Positions 1 to 7,698 of a stretch of 38,417 nt of DNA are shown here, piece by piece. The notes beneath the pieces were generated by a model that was not told the DNA's origin, made no database searches, and saw nothing but the letters and a program-made list of their open reading frames with translations. How positions within the stretch are numbered: the first letter of the stretch is position 1; every line of letters begins with the position of its first letter. The position numbers and the translations under genes were made by a program. Source of the stretch: JBNKLG01 sp050292235 (lineage in GTDB: Bacteria > Pseudomonadota > Gammaproteobacteria > Chromatiales > Chromatiaceae); contig JBNKLG010000019.1 of assembly GCA_050292235.1 (NCBI GenBank), positions 1 to 38,417 of the forward strand, read 5' to 3'.

Positions 1-689
1 AGATACCAGCCGAAAGCACGCTTGGCCGACTCAAACAATAGTGCCGCCAGAAAGCCACCAGTGATGGCGTGGCGAACCAAGACCCGTCGATTGGGTACCA
101 GCACATAGAGAGAGGTAAAAGCCAGGGTCGAGGCCAGGATGGGGGCCAACCGCAACAGGGGATGCCAAACCCCAAGATCAGTCCCGGCTTTGTTGAACAG
201 GGGCAAAGACAGCAGATAGGAGGAGATGGCGACACTGGCCCCCATGAGCAAAGGGCCGATGGTGAGGATTGCCCAGTAGGTCATGAAGGTATTGACCGGA
301 TTGCGCCGCCGCTGCACGTGCCAAATCTCGTTGATGGCGCGGTCGATATTCGACATCAACATCAGCGCAGTCACAAAGAGAAAGAAGCCGCCCGCACCGG
401 TCATTTTGCCCGCTTTGCTGCTGAATTCCTGCAGATATTGCTGAATCTGCTGTCCCGAGGCGGGCATGAAGTTGGCGAAGACAAAATTCTGCACTTCGGC
501 ACTGATGCTGTCAGAGATGGGAAAGGCGCTAAAAATGGCCAGAGTGACCGTCATCAATGGCACCAGGGACAACAGCGAGGTATAGGCCAGGGCCGAGGCA
601 TTGGACATGCTGCCGTCGCGCACATAGCGGGTCGCCACCAGACGACTGAAGGCGTGGATATCCTTCCAGTGAGGTACCTCAATACGCAT
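1..689 (-). CDS. YihY/BrkB-family inner membrane protein (3' end outside window)
   Basis: The first 229 codons read from an ATG at 689-687; the C-terminus lies beyond the left edge. The reading begins MRIEVPHWKDIHAFSRLV and contains the segments YTSLLSLVPLMTVTLAIF, GGFFLFVTALMLMSNIDRA, INEIWHV and VPNRRVLVRHAITGG. These are typical of the YihY/UPF0761 (BrkB, formerly mis-named RNase BN) family of about 290-residue proteins with six membrane helices. At least four hydrophobic segments are visible. The biochemical role of the family is unsettled; the old tRNA-processing label belongs to another protein. The gene is divergent from wrbA with a 77-nt spacer that must hold both promoters. Family assignment is confident, function is not. 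Confidence 0.9.
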   Translation of the reverse strand, partial: MRIEVPHWKDIHAFSRLVATRYVRDGSMSNASALAYTSLLSLVPLMTVTLAIFSAFPISDSISAEVQNFVFANFMPASGQQIQQYLQEFSSKAGKMTGAGGFFLFVTALMLMSNIDRAINEIWHVQRRRNPVNTFMTYWAILTIGPLLMGASVAISSYLLSLPLFNKAGTDLGVWHPLLRLAPILASTLAFTSLYVLVPNRRVLVRHAITGGFLAALLFESAKRAFGWY

Positions 690-766
690 TGCCACTCCCA
701 ACCTCTGATATCGGCAGATACAATAGCCCCTTTTTCTGCAGACGAACAAGCACAGGGGAGTCACAG

Positions 767-1357
767 ATGTCTTATCTACTGGTGCTCTACTACAGCCGTC
801 ACGGCGCCACCCGCGCCATGGCGAAACAGATTGCCCGCGGTGTCGAACTCGGCGGCATGGAGGCGCGCCTGCGCACGGTCCCTCGGGTTTCCGCCACCTG
901 TGAGGCAGTGGCGGATGGGATCCCCGACGAACATGCACCCTATGCTACCCAAGACGACTTGCGCCACTGTAGCGGCCTGGCCCTGGGTAGTCCGACCCAC
1001 TTCGGCAATATGGCCGCGCCGATGAAGTATTTCATCGACAACAGCTCGCCGCTCTGGCTCTCCGGTGACCTGATTGGCAAACCGGCGGCAGTTTTTACCT
1101 CTACCTCCAGCCTGCATGGCGGTCAGGAAAGCACCCTGTTGAGCATGATGCTACCGCTCATGCACCACGGCATGATCCTGCTCGGCCTGCCCTATTCAGA
1201 ATCCGACCTCATTTCCACCAGCGACGGTGGCTCACCCTATGGCCCCACCCATCTGGCCGGTGCCGATAGCCAGCGTGCTTTAAGTGAGCCTGAGACCCGC
1301 CTTTGTCAGGCCCTGGGTCAGCGCCTGGCAGAAACCGCCCGTAAACTCCTAGCCTGA
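767..1357 (+). CDS. wrbA: NAD(P)H:quinone oxidoreductase, WrbA family flavoprotein
   Basis: The 197-aa product has a flavodoxin-like fold. The N-terminal phosphate-binding loop LVLYYSRHGATRAMA (residues 4-18) and the FMN-contacting SPTHFGNMAAPMKYFID stretch near residue 80 match WrbA, which reduces quinones by two electrons using NAD(P)H and a loosely bound FMN. The later segment STSSLHGGQESTLLSM and the HHGM/GLPYS region are also family hallmarks. The ATG at 767 is preceded by a good Shine-Dalgarno (AGGGGAG, 754-760). An upstream in-frame start at 689 would add 26 unrelated residues. It appears to head an operon with the DUF2069 gene (9-nt gap) and hda. The length equals that of typical WrbA proteins. 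Confidence 0.93.
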   Translation: MSYLLVLYYSRHGATRAMAKQIARGVELGGMEARLRTVPRVSATCEAVADGIPDEHAPYATQDDLRHCSGLALGSPTHFGNMAAPMKYFIDNSSPLWLSGDLIGKPAAVFTSTSSLHGGQESTLLSMMLPLMHHGMILLGLPYSESDLISTSDGGSPYGPTHLAGADSQRALSEPETRLCQALGQRLAETARKLLA

Positions 1358-1366
1358 GAGGGAACG

Positions 1367-1714
1367 ATGCGACCCAACTGGTTCATCCATTTCATCGTCA
1401 TCAGCCATCTGGGCCTGATCGGGCTCATCTTTACCTGGATCATTTGGTTTCTGCCGTCCGATCACTGGCCTCGCCCCATCCTGTTGATGATGGGCATACT
1501 GCCGCTGACCCTTCCCTTACGGGGTATGCTCGAAGGTCTGGAAAAAAGCTATCTCTGGGCCGCCTACCTGAGCCTGCTCTACTTGACCCATGCCGGCTCC
1601 ACACTCTGGATCGGTACGCCACCCTACTGGCTGCCCATCATGGAGATTCTGCTCGCCAGCACACTTTTTCTGGCGGTCACCTTCTATTTCAAGACCAAGC
1701 CCTCGCCGCCATGA
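1367..1714 (+). CDS. DUF2069 small integral membrane protein
   Basis: The 115-aa, very hydrophobic protein has about four predicted membrane segments (roughly residues 10-30, 36-52, 64-82 and 88-108). It fits the DUF2069 family, which in many Gammaproteobacteria is found beside wrbA and hda. No enzymatic motif is visible and no function is established. It follows wrbA by 9 nt, with GAGAGGGA as ribosome binding site, and its stop codon overlaps the hda start (ATGA), so the three genes are probably cotranscribed and the last two translationally coupled. Confidence 0.85.
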   Translation: MRPNWFIHFIVISHLGLIGLIFTWIIWFLPSDHWPRPILLMMGILPLTLPLRGMLEGLEKSYLWAAYLSLLYLTHAGSTLWIGTPPYWLPIMEILLASTLFLAVTFYFKTKPSPP

Positions 1715-2400
1715 GCCGTCAGGCCGCATTAGACCTGCGTCTCCCGACAGCGGTGACTTTCGATAGTTTTTTGCCCGGGGAGAATCGGGAGGCCATCGCC
1801 GCCCTACGTCAATGCACGGAATCACTCCGTTCCGGCTTCCTCTCCCTCTGGGGCAGCCTTGGCTGCGGCAAAACCCACCTGCTGTTGGCGGCCTGCGCCA
1901 GCACCCGTAGCGGGTCAGGCAAATACTTCTCCCTATCGCAGGCCATACAGCAAAGCAGCCCTCAGGACTTTCTGTCCCAGGCAGGTTCCGGTTTCTATGG
2001 TCTGGACGAAATTGATGCTATTGCGGGCAACGCTGAGTGGGAAGAGGCAGTACACCATTTTTTTAATACCGTGCGGGATAAAGATGGCCGCCTCATCAGT
2101 GCCTCGCGCATGCCGCCCAATGAGCTACCCATCTGCCTCGCTGACCTCCAATCACGCCTGAGTTGGGGCCCCGCCTTCCAATTAAAAGAGTTAGACGATC
2201 CACGAAAATGCCAGGTCTTAATTCAAACGGCTGAAGAACGCGGCCTGCAACTCTCGGCGGAAGGCGCCAAATATCTGCTCAACCGCCAACAGCGTGACCT
2301 GGGCTCACTCTTGGCCCTGCTGGAACTCCTGGATCGCGCTTCCTTGAGCGAGCAACGACAACTGAGTATCCCTTTTATGCGCTCCGTGTTGACGACTTAA
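1711..2400 (+). CDS. hda: DnaA regulatory inactivator Hda
   Basis: The 229-aa AAA+ protein is related to DnaA domain III. In E. coli, Hda with DNA-loaded beta clamp stimulates ATP hydrolysis by DnaA and prevents re-initiation. Visible motifs are a Walker A GSLGCGKTH around residue 46, a degenerate Walker B GLDEIDAI near 88, and the C-terminal segment LDRASLSEQRQLSIPFMR, which closely parallels E. coli Hda. The N-terminus ALDLRLPTAVTFDSFLPG resembles the clamp-binding QLxLPL peptide, though the first residue of the motif is not glutamine. The ATG at 1711 overlaps the upstream stop codon by 4 nt; a longer frame open from 1444 is only read-through of that phase. It is convergent with the pgsA-like gene, 3 nt apart. 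Confidence 0.92.
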   Translation: MSRQAALDLRLPTAVTFDSFLPGENREAIAALRQCTESLRSGFLSLWGSLGCGKTHLLLAACASTRSGSGKYFSLSQAIQQSSPQDFLSQAGSGFYGLDEIDAIAGNAEWEEAVHHFFNTVRDKDGRLISASRMPPNELPICLADLQSRLSWGPAFQLKELDDPRKCQVLIQTAEERGLQLSAEGAKYLLNRQQRDLGSLLALLELLDRASLSEQRQLSIPFMRSVLTT

Positions 2401-2403
2401 CTG

Positions 2404-2958
2404 CTATTTTTTGACAGCAGCCTGTGCCCGTCGCCCCCAGGTCCAGACATAATCTGCCCCACTGGTCAGCGTAGTCGCCAAAGTAAACCAGACCAGACCT
2501 TTAGCCAGAGAGTCAGGAAAAAGGGCAAAGCCCTGCTGGGCCACCACTACCAGCACCAGCACGATCTGGGTGAAGGTATTGATCTTACTGACGACAGTAG
2601 GCTCGGCCTCGAAGGATTGGTAGTGCCGGTGCCAGTAAAGAGCACCGCCAATGATGAGAAAATCACGCAAAAACACCGCTGCTACAAGCCAGATGGGCAA
2701 GAGGCCAACCCAGGCCAGACAAAGGGTACTTGAAACCAGCAGTAGCTTGTCTGCCAGGGGATCCATCACCGAACCAAGCCAGCTCTCCCAGTGAAACTGT
2801 TTGGCCAGAAAGCCATCGACAGCATCACTGATACCAGCCACCAAAAACAACAGCAGGGACCAGCGATACTCCTCATGCAACAGGAGAACCACTACAGGCG
2901 CCGTCAGCAGAATGCGCATCAGGGTCAGGAGGTTGGGAATATGCCGGGCTGGGGACAT
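2404..2958 (-). CDS. CDP-alcohol phosphatidyltransferase family protein (PgsA-like)
   Basis: The 184-aa membrane protein catalyses, by family, transfer of a phosphatidyl group from CDP-diacylglycerol to an alcohol such as glycerol-3-phosphate. The diagnostic motif DG-x2-A-x9-G-x3-D-x3-D is present as DAVDGFLAK...G...DPLADK (about residues 41-67), with lysine where arginine is usual after the alanine. The N-terminus RHIPNLLTLMRILL is the classic PgsA opening, and about five membrane helices follow. The ATG at 2958 is chosen because the family starts here; the frame stays open upstream into the end of the DUF2066 gene. It lies 34 nt downstream of that gene. The exact acceptor (glycerol phosphate or other) cannot be read from sequence; many gammaproteobacteria have this second, shorter paralogue here as well as PgsA proper. 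Confidence 0.85.
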   Translation of the reverse strand: MSPARHIPNLLTLMRILLTAPVVVLLLHEEYRWSLLLFLVAGISDAVDGFLAKQFHWESWLGSVMDPLADKLLLVSSTLCLAWVGLLPIWLVAAVFLRDFLIIGGALYWHRHYQSFEAEPTVVSKINTFTQIVLVLVVVAQQGFALFPDSLAKGLVWFTLATTLTSGADYVWTWGRRAQAAVKK

Positions 2959-2992
2959 CAGTAAAACCACTGAATATTGGGTTTTCAGCCCA

Positions 2993-4117
2993 TTAAGGGA
3001 TGCGCTCGAAAACCAGAATATCCGCCTGAGGTTTGGCCTCTGGCTGCCTGCTGGAGGGCTGCAAATCACTTAAAAAGCCAAAATCCTGGGACTGGGGCCG
3101 TCTGGTTTTTTTCACCGGCTGCCCGGGCTGAGCAACGGCTCGCAGCTGCCCCCCCAAAGGGATAAGCGCGGCCACCTCCGTTCGTTTTCCCAGAGTTTGC
3201 AATTCAAACAGGGCATCGCCGTCTTGCCCCGGCAGGGATTTCACCGACTGGATCAGGCTCAGCCCACTCAGATAATGCTGAAGCTCGGCATCTGAGGCCC
3301 CTACCCTACCCTTTACGCGCAACCGCAAGGGGATTGACTGAATTGTCTTTGGTGGTGTTCTGGCAGCAGGAGCCTGTTGACCCAATCGGTTCATCACGGC
3401 CGCCATCAGAAAATCGACATCCGCCGCCCGGTCGTTCCAACCTCGGGGCTCTCCAGCACCAAACAGACGCCAATCCACCGTCAGATCACCACCCATGATG
3501 GGCCCCAGTCGCCCAATCAGTACCGAACCCTGGCCATAGCGCTGTGACAACTCCAGCAATCGCTGATCCTGCTCCTCCGCACTGAGGGCAGAGCGAAAAG
3601 TCGCCTGTTCCCCCAAATCCGTCAGGGGTATGACCAGACCCATGCCCGCGCCATTGGCATATCGGCTGGCAGCAGCATAGGCACCCATGGCATCCTCCCG
3701 CCCCAACAATTGAGCGGCCTCGCCCATACCCTGTACCAGCCAGATCACCAAACTATCCGAGACCCCGACTCCGGCACCCAAAGAGAGGCCATGGGCCGCC
3801 AGATCCTGCTGGATAGCGGTCGCATCGAACTGCACACGCAGAATCAGCCCTTTGCCACCGGGACGATGGGGATAGCTGAAGCGGCGAACATAACGTGAGG
3901 CATTTGAAATCAGAGATGCAGCGCGTTCGTCCTGCCAAAAGGCAGGGTCTCCACTCGCTTGGGTCAGATAATGGCGCATGGCCTCAGCAAAGGCGATCCC
4001 TTCAAGAGTTCCATCTTTGGTGCCGATGGGCAGATCAGTTTCAGCTGGCCCTGCCAGGGCAGCAACCATCCAAAAAAGCAGCAGAGCTGCCAAAGAAAAT
4101 CGTTTTGTCATCATCAT
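2993..4117 (-). CDS. DUF2066 domain-containing exported protein
   Basis: The protein is about 374 aa, with a signal peptide (MTKRFSLAALLLFWMVAALA, probable cleavage after AALA). It matches the DUF2066 family, found in Gammaproteobacteria next to purM and the CDP-alcohol phosphotransferase. The mature part has the family layout: an N-terminal alpha/beta region with YLTQASG and YVRRFSY, a middle PL.D segment, and a C-terminal domain ending in a proline-rich tail. No catalytic motif is known. Three consecutive ATG codons (4117, 4114, 4111) make the exact start uncertain; all give the same signal peptide. It diverges from purM with 85 nt between starts. Confidence 0.82.
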   Translation of the reverse strand: MMMTKRFSLAALLLFWMVAALAGPAETDLPIGTKDGTLEGIAFAEAMRHYLTQASGDPAFWQDERAASLISNASRYVRRFSYPHRPGGKGLILRVQFDATAIQQDLAAHGLSLGAGVGVSDSLVIWLVQGMGEAAQLLGREDAMGAYAAASRYANGAGMGLVIPLTDLGEQATFRSALSAEEQDQRLLELSQRYGQGSVLIGRLGPIMGGDLTVDWRLFGAGEPRGWNDRAADVDFLMAAVMNRLGQQAPAARTPPKTIQSIPLRLRVKGRVGASDAELQHYLSGLSLIQSVKSLPGQDGDALFELQTLGKRTEVAALIPLGGQLRAVAQPGQPVKKTRRPQSQDFGFLSDLQPSSRQPEAKPQADILVFERIP

Positions 4118-4202
4118 AAAGCAGATTCTACCGCCGAAAGGGAGCGGGCACACCCCGAGCAAACTGATAGAATATTATCTTTTTAGCCAACCTGGAGTCA
4201 GC

Positions 4203-5267
4203 GTGGATCCTAGCCGTCCCTCTCTCGATTATAAAAACGCCGGTGTCGACATCGATGCAGGAAACGATTTGGTCGAGCGCATCAAACCGCTGGTCCGAAA
4301 TACCTTTCGCCCTGGTGTATTGACTGGACTCGGTGGTTTTGGCGCCCTGTTTGAATTGCCGGTGGAAAAATATCGCCAGCCGATCCTGGTATCTGGCACC
4401 GATGGTGTCGGCACCAAACTCAAGCTGGCGATGATGCTGGATCATCACGACAGCATCGGCATCGATTTGGTGGCCATGTGCGTCAATGACATCGTGGTTA
4501 CCGGAGCCGAACCCCTGTTTTTTCTCGATTATTACGCCAGCGGGCAGCTGAATGTGGAAACCGCCGCCCAGGTGGTCAGCGGCATCGCCAAGGGTTGTGA
4601 GCTGGCTGGCTGTGCCCTCACCGGTGGAGAGACCGCTGAAATGCCCGGCATGTATGCCCCTGGCGACTACGACCTGGCCGGTTTCGCCGTGGGTATCGTC
4701 GAAAAATCTCGCCTCATTACCCCTGATCTGGTTCAGCCTGGCGATCAGCTTATCGGTTTGGCTTCTTCCGGTCCCCACTCCAACGGTTACTCCCTGATCC
4801 GCAAGATCATTGAGGTCAGTGGGGCTGACCTGCATCAAGCCTTTGAAGGGGGCACCCTGGGTAAAGCTTTGCTTTGTCCCACCCGGATTTACGTCAAATC
4901 CCTGCTCTCTTTGATTGAGGCCCTGCCCGTTCATGGTTTGGCCCACATCACCGGTGGCGGCCTGACGGAAAATCTGCCTCGTATTCTGCCCGCCGGGCTC
5001 AATGCCCAGATCAATGCCAGCCAATGGCAGTTGGCTCCCATATTCCGCTGGTTGCAACAGCAGGGCCAGGTGGCCCCTGAGGAGATGCTGCGCACCTTCA
5101 ACTGCGGCATTGGCATGGTAGTCGTGGTGCCTGCCGAACACAGCGAAGAAGCTCTGACCCTGCTGAATGCAACCGGTGAAACCGCCATGCCACTGGGTCA
5201 GATCACACCAGCCGCAACCCCAGATGCTACGCCGCGAGTAATGATGCAGGGTGGTTTCCCCAGTTGA
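4203..5267 (+). CDS. purM: Phosphoribosylformylglycinamidine cyclo-ligase (AIR synthetase)
   Basis: The 354-aa enzyme closes the imidazole ring (FGAM + ATP to AIR) in purine synthesis. The N-terminus SLDYKNAGVDIDAGNDLVERIK, SGTDGVGTKLKLAM, GIDLVAMCVNDIVV, GAEPLFFLDYYA, GGETAEMPGMY and SSGPHSNGYSLIRKI all align with E. coli PurM. I place the start at GTG 4203, with GGAG 5 nt upstream, because homology begins there; the frame is open to 3978 but the extra 75 codons are unlike PurM and overlap the divergent DUF2066 gene and promoter. It forms a two-gene operon with purN (1-nt overlap). Confidence 0.96.
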   Translation: MDPSRPSLDYKNAGVDIDAGNDLVERIKPLVRNTFRPGVLTGLGGFGALFELPVEKYRQPILVSGTDGVGTKLKLAMMLDHHDSIGIDLVAMCVNDIVVTGAEPLFFLDYYASGQLNVETAAQVVSGIAKGCELAGCALTGGETAEMPGMYAPGDYDLAGFAVGIVEKSRLITPDLVQPGDQLIGLASSGPHSNGYSLIRKIIEVSGADLHQAFEGGTLGKALLCPTRIYVKSLLSLIEALPVHGLAHITGGGLTENLPRILPAGLNAQINASQWQLAPIFRWLQQQGQVAPEEMLRTFNCGIGMVVVVPAEHSEEALTLLNATGETAMPLGQITPAATPDATPRVMMQGGFPS

Positions 5268-5926
5268 TGGCTTCTAACTGCAACCTGGTCGTTCTTATCT
5301 CCGGTAGTGGCAGTAACCTTCAGGCATTGATCGATACTGCGGCACAGGGAGCGCCCTATCGTATCGCCGCCGTGATCAGCAATCGTGCCGAGGCCTATGG
5401 TTTGCAGCGTGCTGCCGAGGCCCAGATTCCCCATCGGGTTCTGAATCACCGCGAATTCTCCAGCCGAGAGGCCTACGATCAGGCCCTGATGGCGCTCATT
5501 GATCAGCACCAACCCAAGGCTGTGGTACTTGCCGGTTTCATGCGCATACTGACCCCCGCCTTTACCAGCCACTATCGAGGTCGACTATTCAACATTCACC
5601 CCTCACTGCTACCGAAGTATCAGGGCCTGCATACCCATGCCAGAGCCATCGCAGCCGAAGATGAGGCCCATGGTGCTAGCGTTCACTTCGTCACCGAGGA
5701 ATTGGATGGAGGGCCTTTGATCGCACAGGCCAGAGTTCAGATAGAGCCCGAAGATGATGCCGATACGCTGGCAGCACGGGTGCTGAAACGGGAACACTTC
5801 ATCTACCCGCTCTGTCTGCGCTGGTTTGCTGAGAAACGCCTTGAACTGGCAGGCAACAATCAGGTTTGGTTTGAAAGCGCTCCCCTGGCCGCGCCCATCA
5901 CTTTCAATTTCACAGAAAGAAACTAG
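5267..5926 (+). CDS. purN: Phosphoribosylglycinamide formyltransferase (GAR transformylase)
   Basis: The 219-aa enzyme transfers the formyl group of 10-formyl-THF to GAR, the third step of purine synthesis. Diagnostic elements are the GSGSNLQALI loop near residue 12, FMRILTPAF, the folate/catalytic motif FNIHPSLLPKYQGLHTH (catalytic Asn and His) and ASVHFVTEELDGGPLI with the essential Asp. The ATG at 5267 overlaps the purM stop TGA by one base (TGATG); TTG 5264 is an alternative one codon upstream. It converges on dcd, and the two stop codons share the tetranucleotide CTAG. Confidence 0.95.
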   Translation: MASNCNLVVLISGSGSNLQALIDTAAQGAPYRIAAVISNRAEAYGLQRAAEAQIPHRVLNHREFSSREAYDQALMALIDQHQPKAVVLAGFMRILTPAFTSHYRGRLFNIHPSLLPKYQGLHTHARAIAAEDEAHGASVHFVTEELDGGPLIAQARVQIEPEDDADTLAARVLKREHFIYPLCLRWFAEKRLELAGNNQVWFESAPLAAPITFNFTERN

Positions 5927-6489
5927 GGCTTAGGCAGCGTTACTCCCTGCTGCCCCTGATACTTGCCACCACGATCCCGGTAGGAACTGCTGCAGACCTC
6001 ATCTGACTCAAAAAAAAGGATCTGAGCCACGCCCTCATTGGCATAGATCTTGGCTGGCAGTGGTGTGGTATTGGAGAACTCCAGGGTCACATGGCCTTCC
6101 CATTCCGGCTCCAAGGGGGTCACGTTGACGATGATGCCGCAACGGGCATAGGTGGATTTTCCCAAACAGACGGTCAAAACGTTGCGCGGAATGCGCAGAT
6201 ATTCGACGGTGCGCGCCAGGGCAAAGGAGTTGGGAGGAATGATGCAGATATCCGACTGGATATCGACGAAGCTATTGTCATCGAAGTTTTTGGGATCAAC
6301 GATGGCAGAGTTGATATTGGTAAAGATCTTGAACTCATCGGCACAGCGGATATCGTAGCCATAGCTGGAGGTGCCAAAGGAGATCACCCGCTCACCCGCC
6401 ACCTCGCGCACCTGACTGGCTTCGAAAGGCGAGATCATGTCCTGTTCCTGCGCCATACGCCGGATCCAATTGTCTGATTTGATGCTCAT
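5923..6489 (-). CDS. dcd: dCTP deaminase
   Basis: The 188-aa homotrimeric enzyme deaminates dCTP to dUTP, the main dUMP source in Gammaproteobacteria. The N-terminus MSIKSDNWIRRMA, FGTSSYGYDIRCADEF, GKSTYARCGIIVNVTPLEPEWEGHVTLEFSN (catalytic Glu and substrate-binding Arg/Ser in this block) and GVAQILFF match the family end to end. The ATG at 6489 is taken from homology; the longer open frame to 6573 is non-homologous. Near-normal length (E. coli 193 aa). It overlaps the end of purN by 4 nt in convergent orientation. Confidence 0.95.
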   Translation of the reverse strand: MSIKSDNWIRRMAQEQDMISPFEASQVREVAGERVISFGTSSYGYDIRCADEFKIFTNINSAIVDPKNFDDNSFVDIQSDICIIPPNSFALARTVEYLRIPRNVLTVCLGKSTYARCGIIVNVTPLEPEWEGHVTLEFSNTTPLPAKIYANEGVAQILFFESDEVCSSSYRDRGGKYQGQQGVTLPKP

Positions 6490-6786
6490 TGAAACTCTAC
6501 CACCGAATGAAGAGCGTGATCTTACCCCGAGCGTCAATTCGGCAAAACCCCGAAACGAAATCGGCAGTGACAAAATTCCAACGTCGAGCCAGTACCATTC
6601 ACCAGATCAACCCACCTAAATTCATCATTATGATTCTTCATAACATGGCAGCCTGACCAGCAGAATGCTAAATTTAAAGGTAGAAGGTGCTAGGCCGATA
6701 TAGGTCCATCCGACTGGGAGAACTGGCAAACTTATTGCTAGATAATTTTTGACTGATACCGGCGAACCCATACCTCGGAGGCAATC

Positions 6787-7164
6787 ATGATTCCACCGGT
6801 CACTAACGAATCTCTGGCCCCGCTGCAAACCAACCGCAACGGACAACCTAATCCCCAAGAGCTGGCCCAGGGTCAAAATACAGGCGCTCCAACGGAAACC
6901 TTGCGTGCCACACCACCTGTTACCCCTGGCACCGAGAGTGAGGCTAAGGACACCTTTGATCTTGCTCGGGGAAACACCCAGGCCCAACAAATCAGTGGTC
7001 GCCCCAACAGCCAAAACCTCAGCTCTCTGGATCAGGCCCAGAATGCCACACGCAAGGTGCTGAACAGCTTTAGCCAGACACCTTCACAAGCCTTTCCAGC
7101 CTTTGGCGGTCTCAATGCGGACACCGTAGGCAGCCTGCTACAACGTGCCCCCGCACTATCCTAA
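6787..7164 (+). CDS. Small hydrophilic protein of unknown function
   Basis: The 125-aa product is not recognised. The gene is supported by a strong Shine-Dalgarno (GGAGG at 6778-6782) and a stem-loop soon after the stop. The first 80 residues are rich in Asn, Gln, Pro, Thr and Gly and look disordered. The last 45 (from QNATRKVLNSF to the end) could form an amphipathic helix plus a hydrophobic tail. There is no signal peptide, membrane segment or cysteine. It stands alone between dcd (divergent) and the rne leader. It could be a small motility or envelope-associated protein, but nothing in the sequence shows this. Confidence 0.6.
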   Translation: MIPPVTNESLAPLQTNRNGQPNPQELAQGQNTGAPTETLRATPPVTPGTESEAKDTFDLARGNTQAQQISGRPNSQNLSSLDQAQNATRKVLNSFSQTPSQAFPAFGGLNADTVGSLLQRAPALS

Positions 7165-7174
7165 CGCTCCTAGC

Positions 7175-7206
7175 GGGGGGGAAAATGAACCAAGGTTCGT
7201 TTCCCC
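7175..7206 (+). terminator. Stem-loop after the small hypothetical gene
   Basis: GGGGGAAA pairs with TTTCCCCC, extended inward by TGAACC against GGTTCG with one imperfect pair, 10 nt after the stop at 7164. No clear T-run follows, so it may be an imperfect terminator or a 3' stabilising hairpin. Confidence 0.5.
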
Positions 7207-7698
7207 CTGCCCCTGAATTCATCTCAAATCACAGCATCTGGCCCTAAGCCAGGGTTTCTGCTATATTCAGTCGGTCGTTCTCCAAATTTATACAATGACT
7301 CTTTTGTCTAATGCCCAAAGAGACTATATGACGAGAGTGACAAAAGCGGTTGAATGGCAACTGCTGGAGCGGCCCCAATATTGTGGCGCCCCGAGACATG
7401 AGCGTTCAGGCTGAGCCATGGCTGGTTGAATCTGAGCGATCCCTGCGGTGATGATTTTATGGAACGGCCAAAGCCTGTTCCCTGCTTCTCCGTAATAAAA
7501 ACCGGATCTTCCCTTTGGGGAAAACCGAACCTAACAACAACCGGTTGCCGCCGCTATCAAGCCCGGCACCACTGTGTAAACACCTAAATTATTTGATGCC
7601 GACGATCCTTTTCATCCTGGTGGCCTTTTTTTTGACTGCCCCTTTGGCGCTCATCCCAGGAGTACCAGCGTATCGTCGTGCCGTGAGACTCCATTTCA
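7207..7698 (+). promoter_or_regulatory. Long untranslated leader/promoter region of rne
   Basis: These 490 nt hold no convincing gene. In enterobacteria the rne mRNA has a roughly 360-nt 5' UTR whose hairpins recruit RNase E to its own message. A comparably long leader here suggests the same kind of feedback (inference). Visible structures are CTGGC/GCCAG (7238-7252), a perfect 8-bp inverted repeat CTTTTGTC (7301-7308) with GACAAAAG (7339-7346), and TTCCC/GGGAA (7509-7522). Weak -10-like sequences are TATATT (7262-7267) and TACAAT (7291-7296). I cannot confirm similarity to the known rne5 element. Confidence 0.45.

Noticed and set aside
69..1025. 318-codon plus-strand open frame at the left end
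   Set aside because: It is the antisense of the YihY-family gene running into wrbA; composition is unlike a protein and no family is visible.
3978..4202. 75-codon upstream extension of purM
   Set aside because: Homology to PurM starts at the GTG at 4203, and the extension overlaps the divergent DUF2066 gene.
4128..5141. 337-codon antisense frame across purM
   Set aside because: Shadow of purM; no ribosome site and low-complexity His/Gln/Gly-rich reading.
6628..7014. 128-codon minus-strand frame over the small hypothetical gene
   Set aside because: Overlaps the better supported plus-strand gene with GGAGG; no family resemblance.
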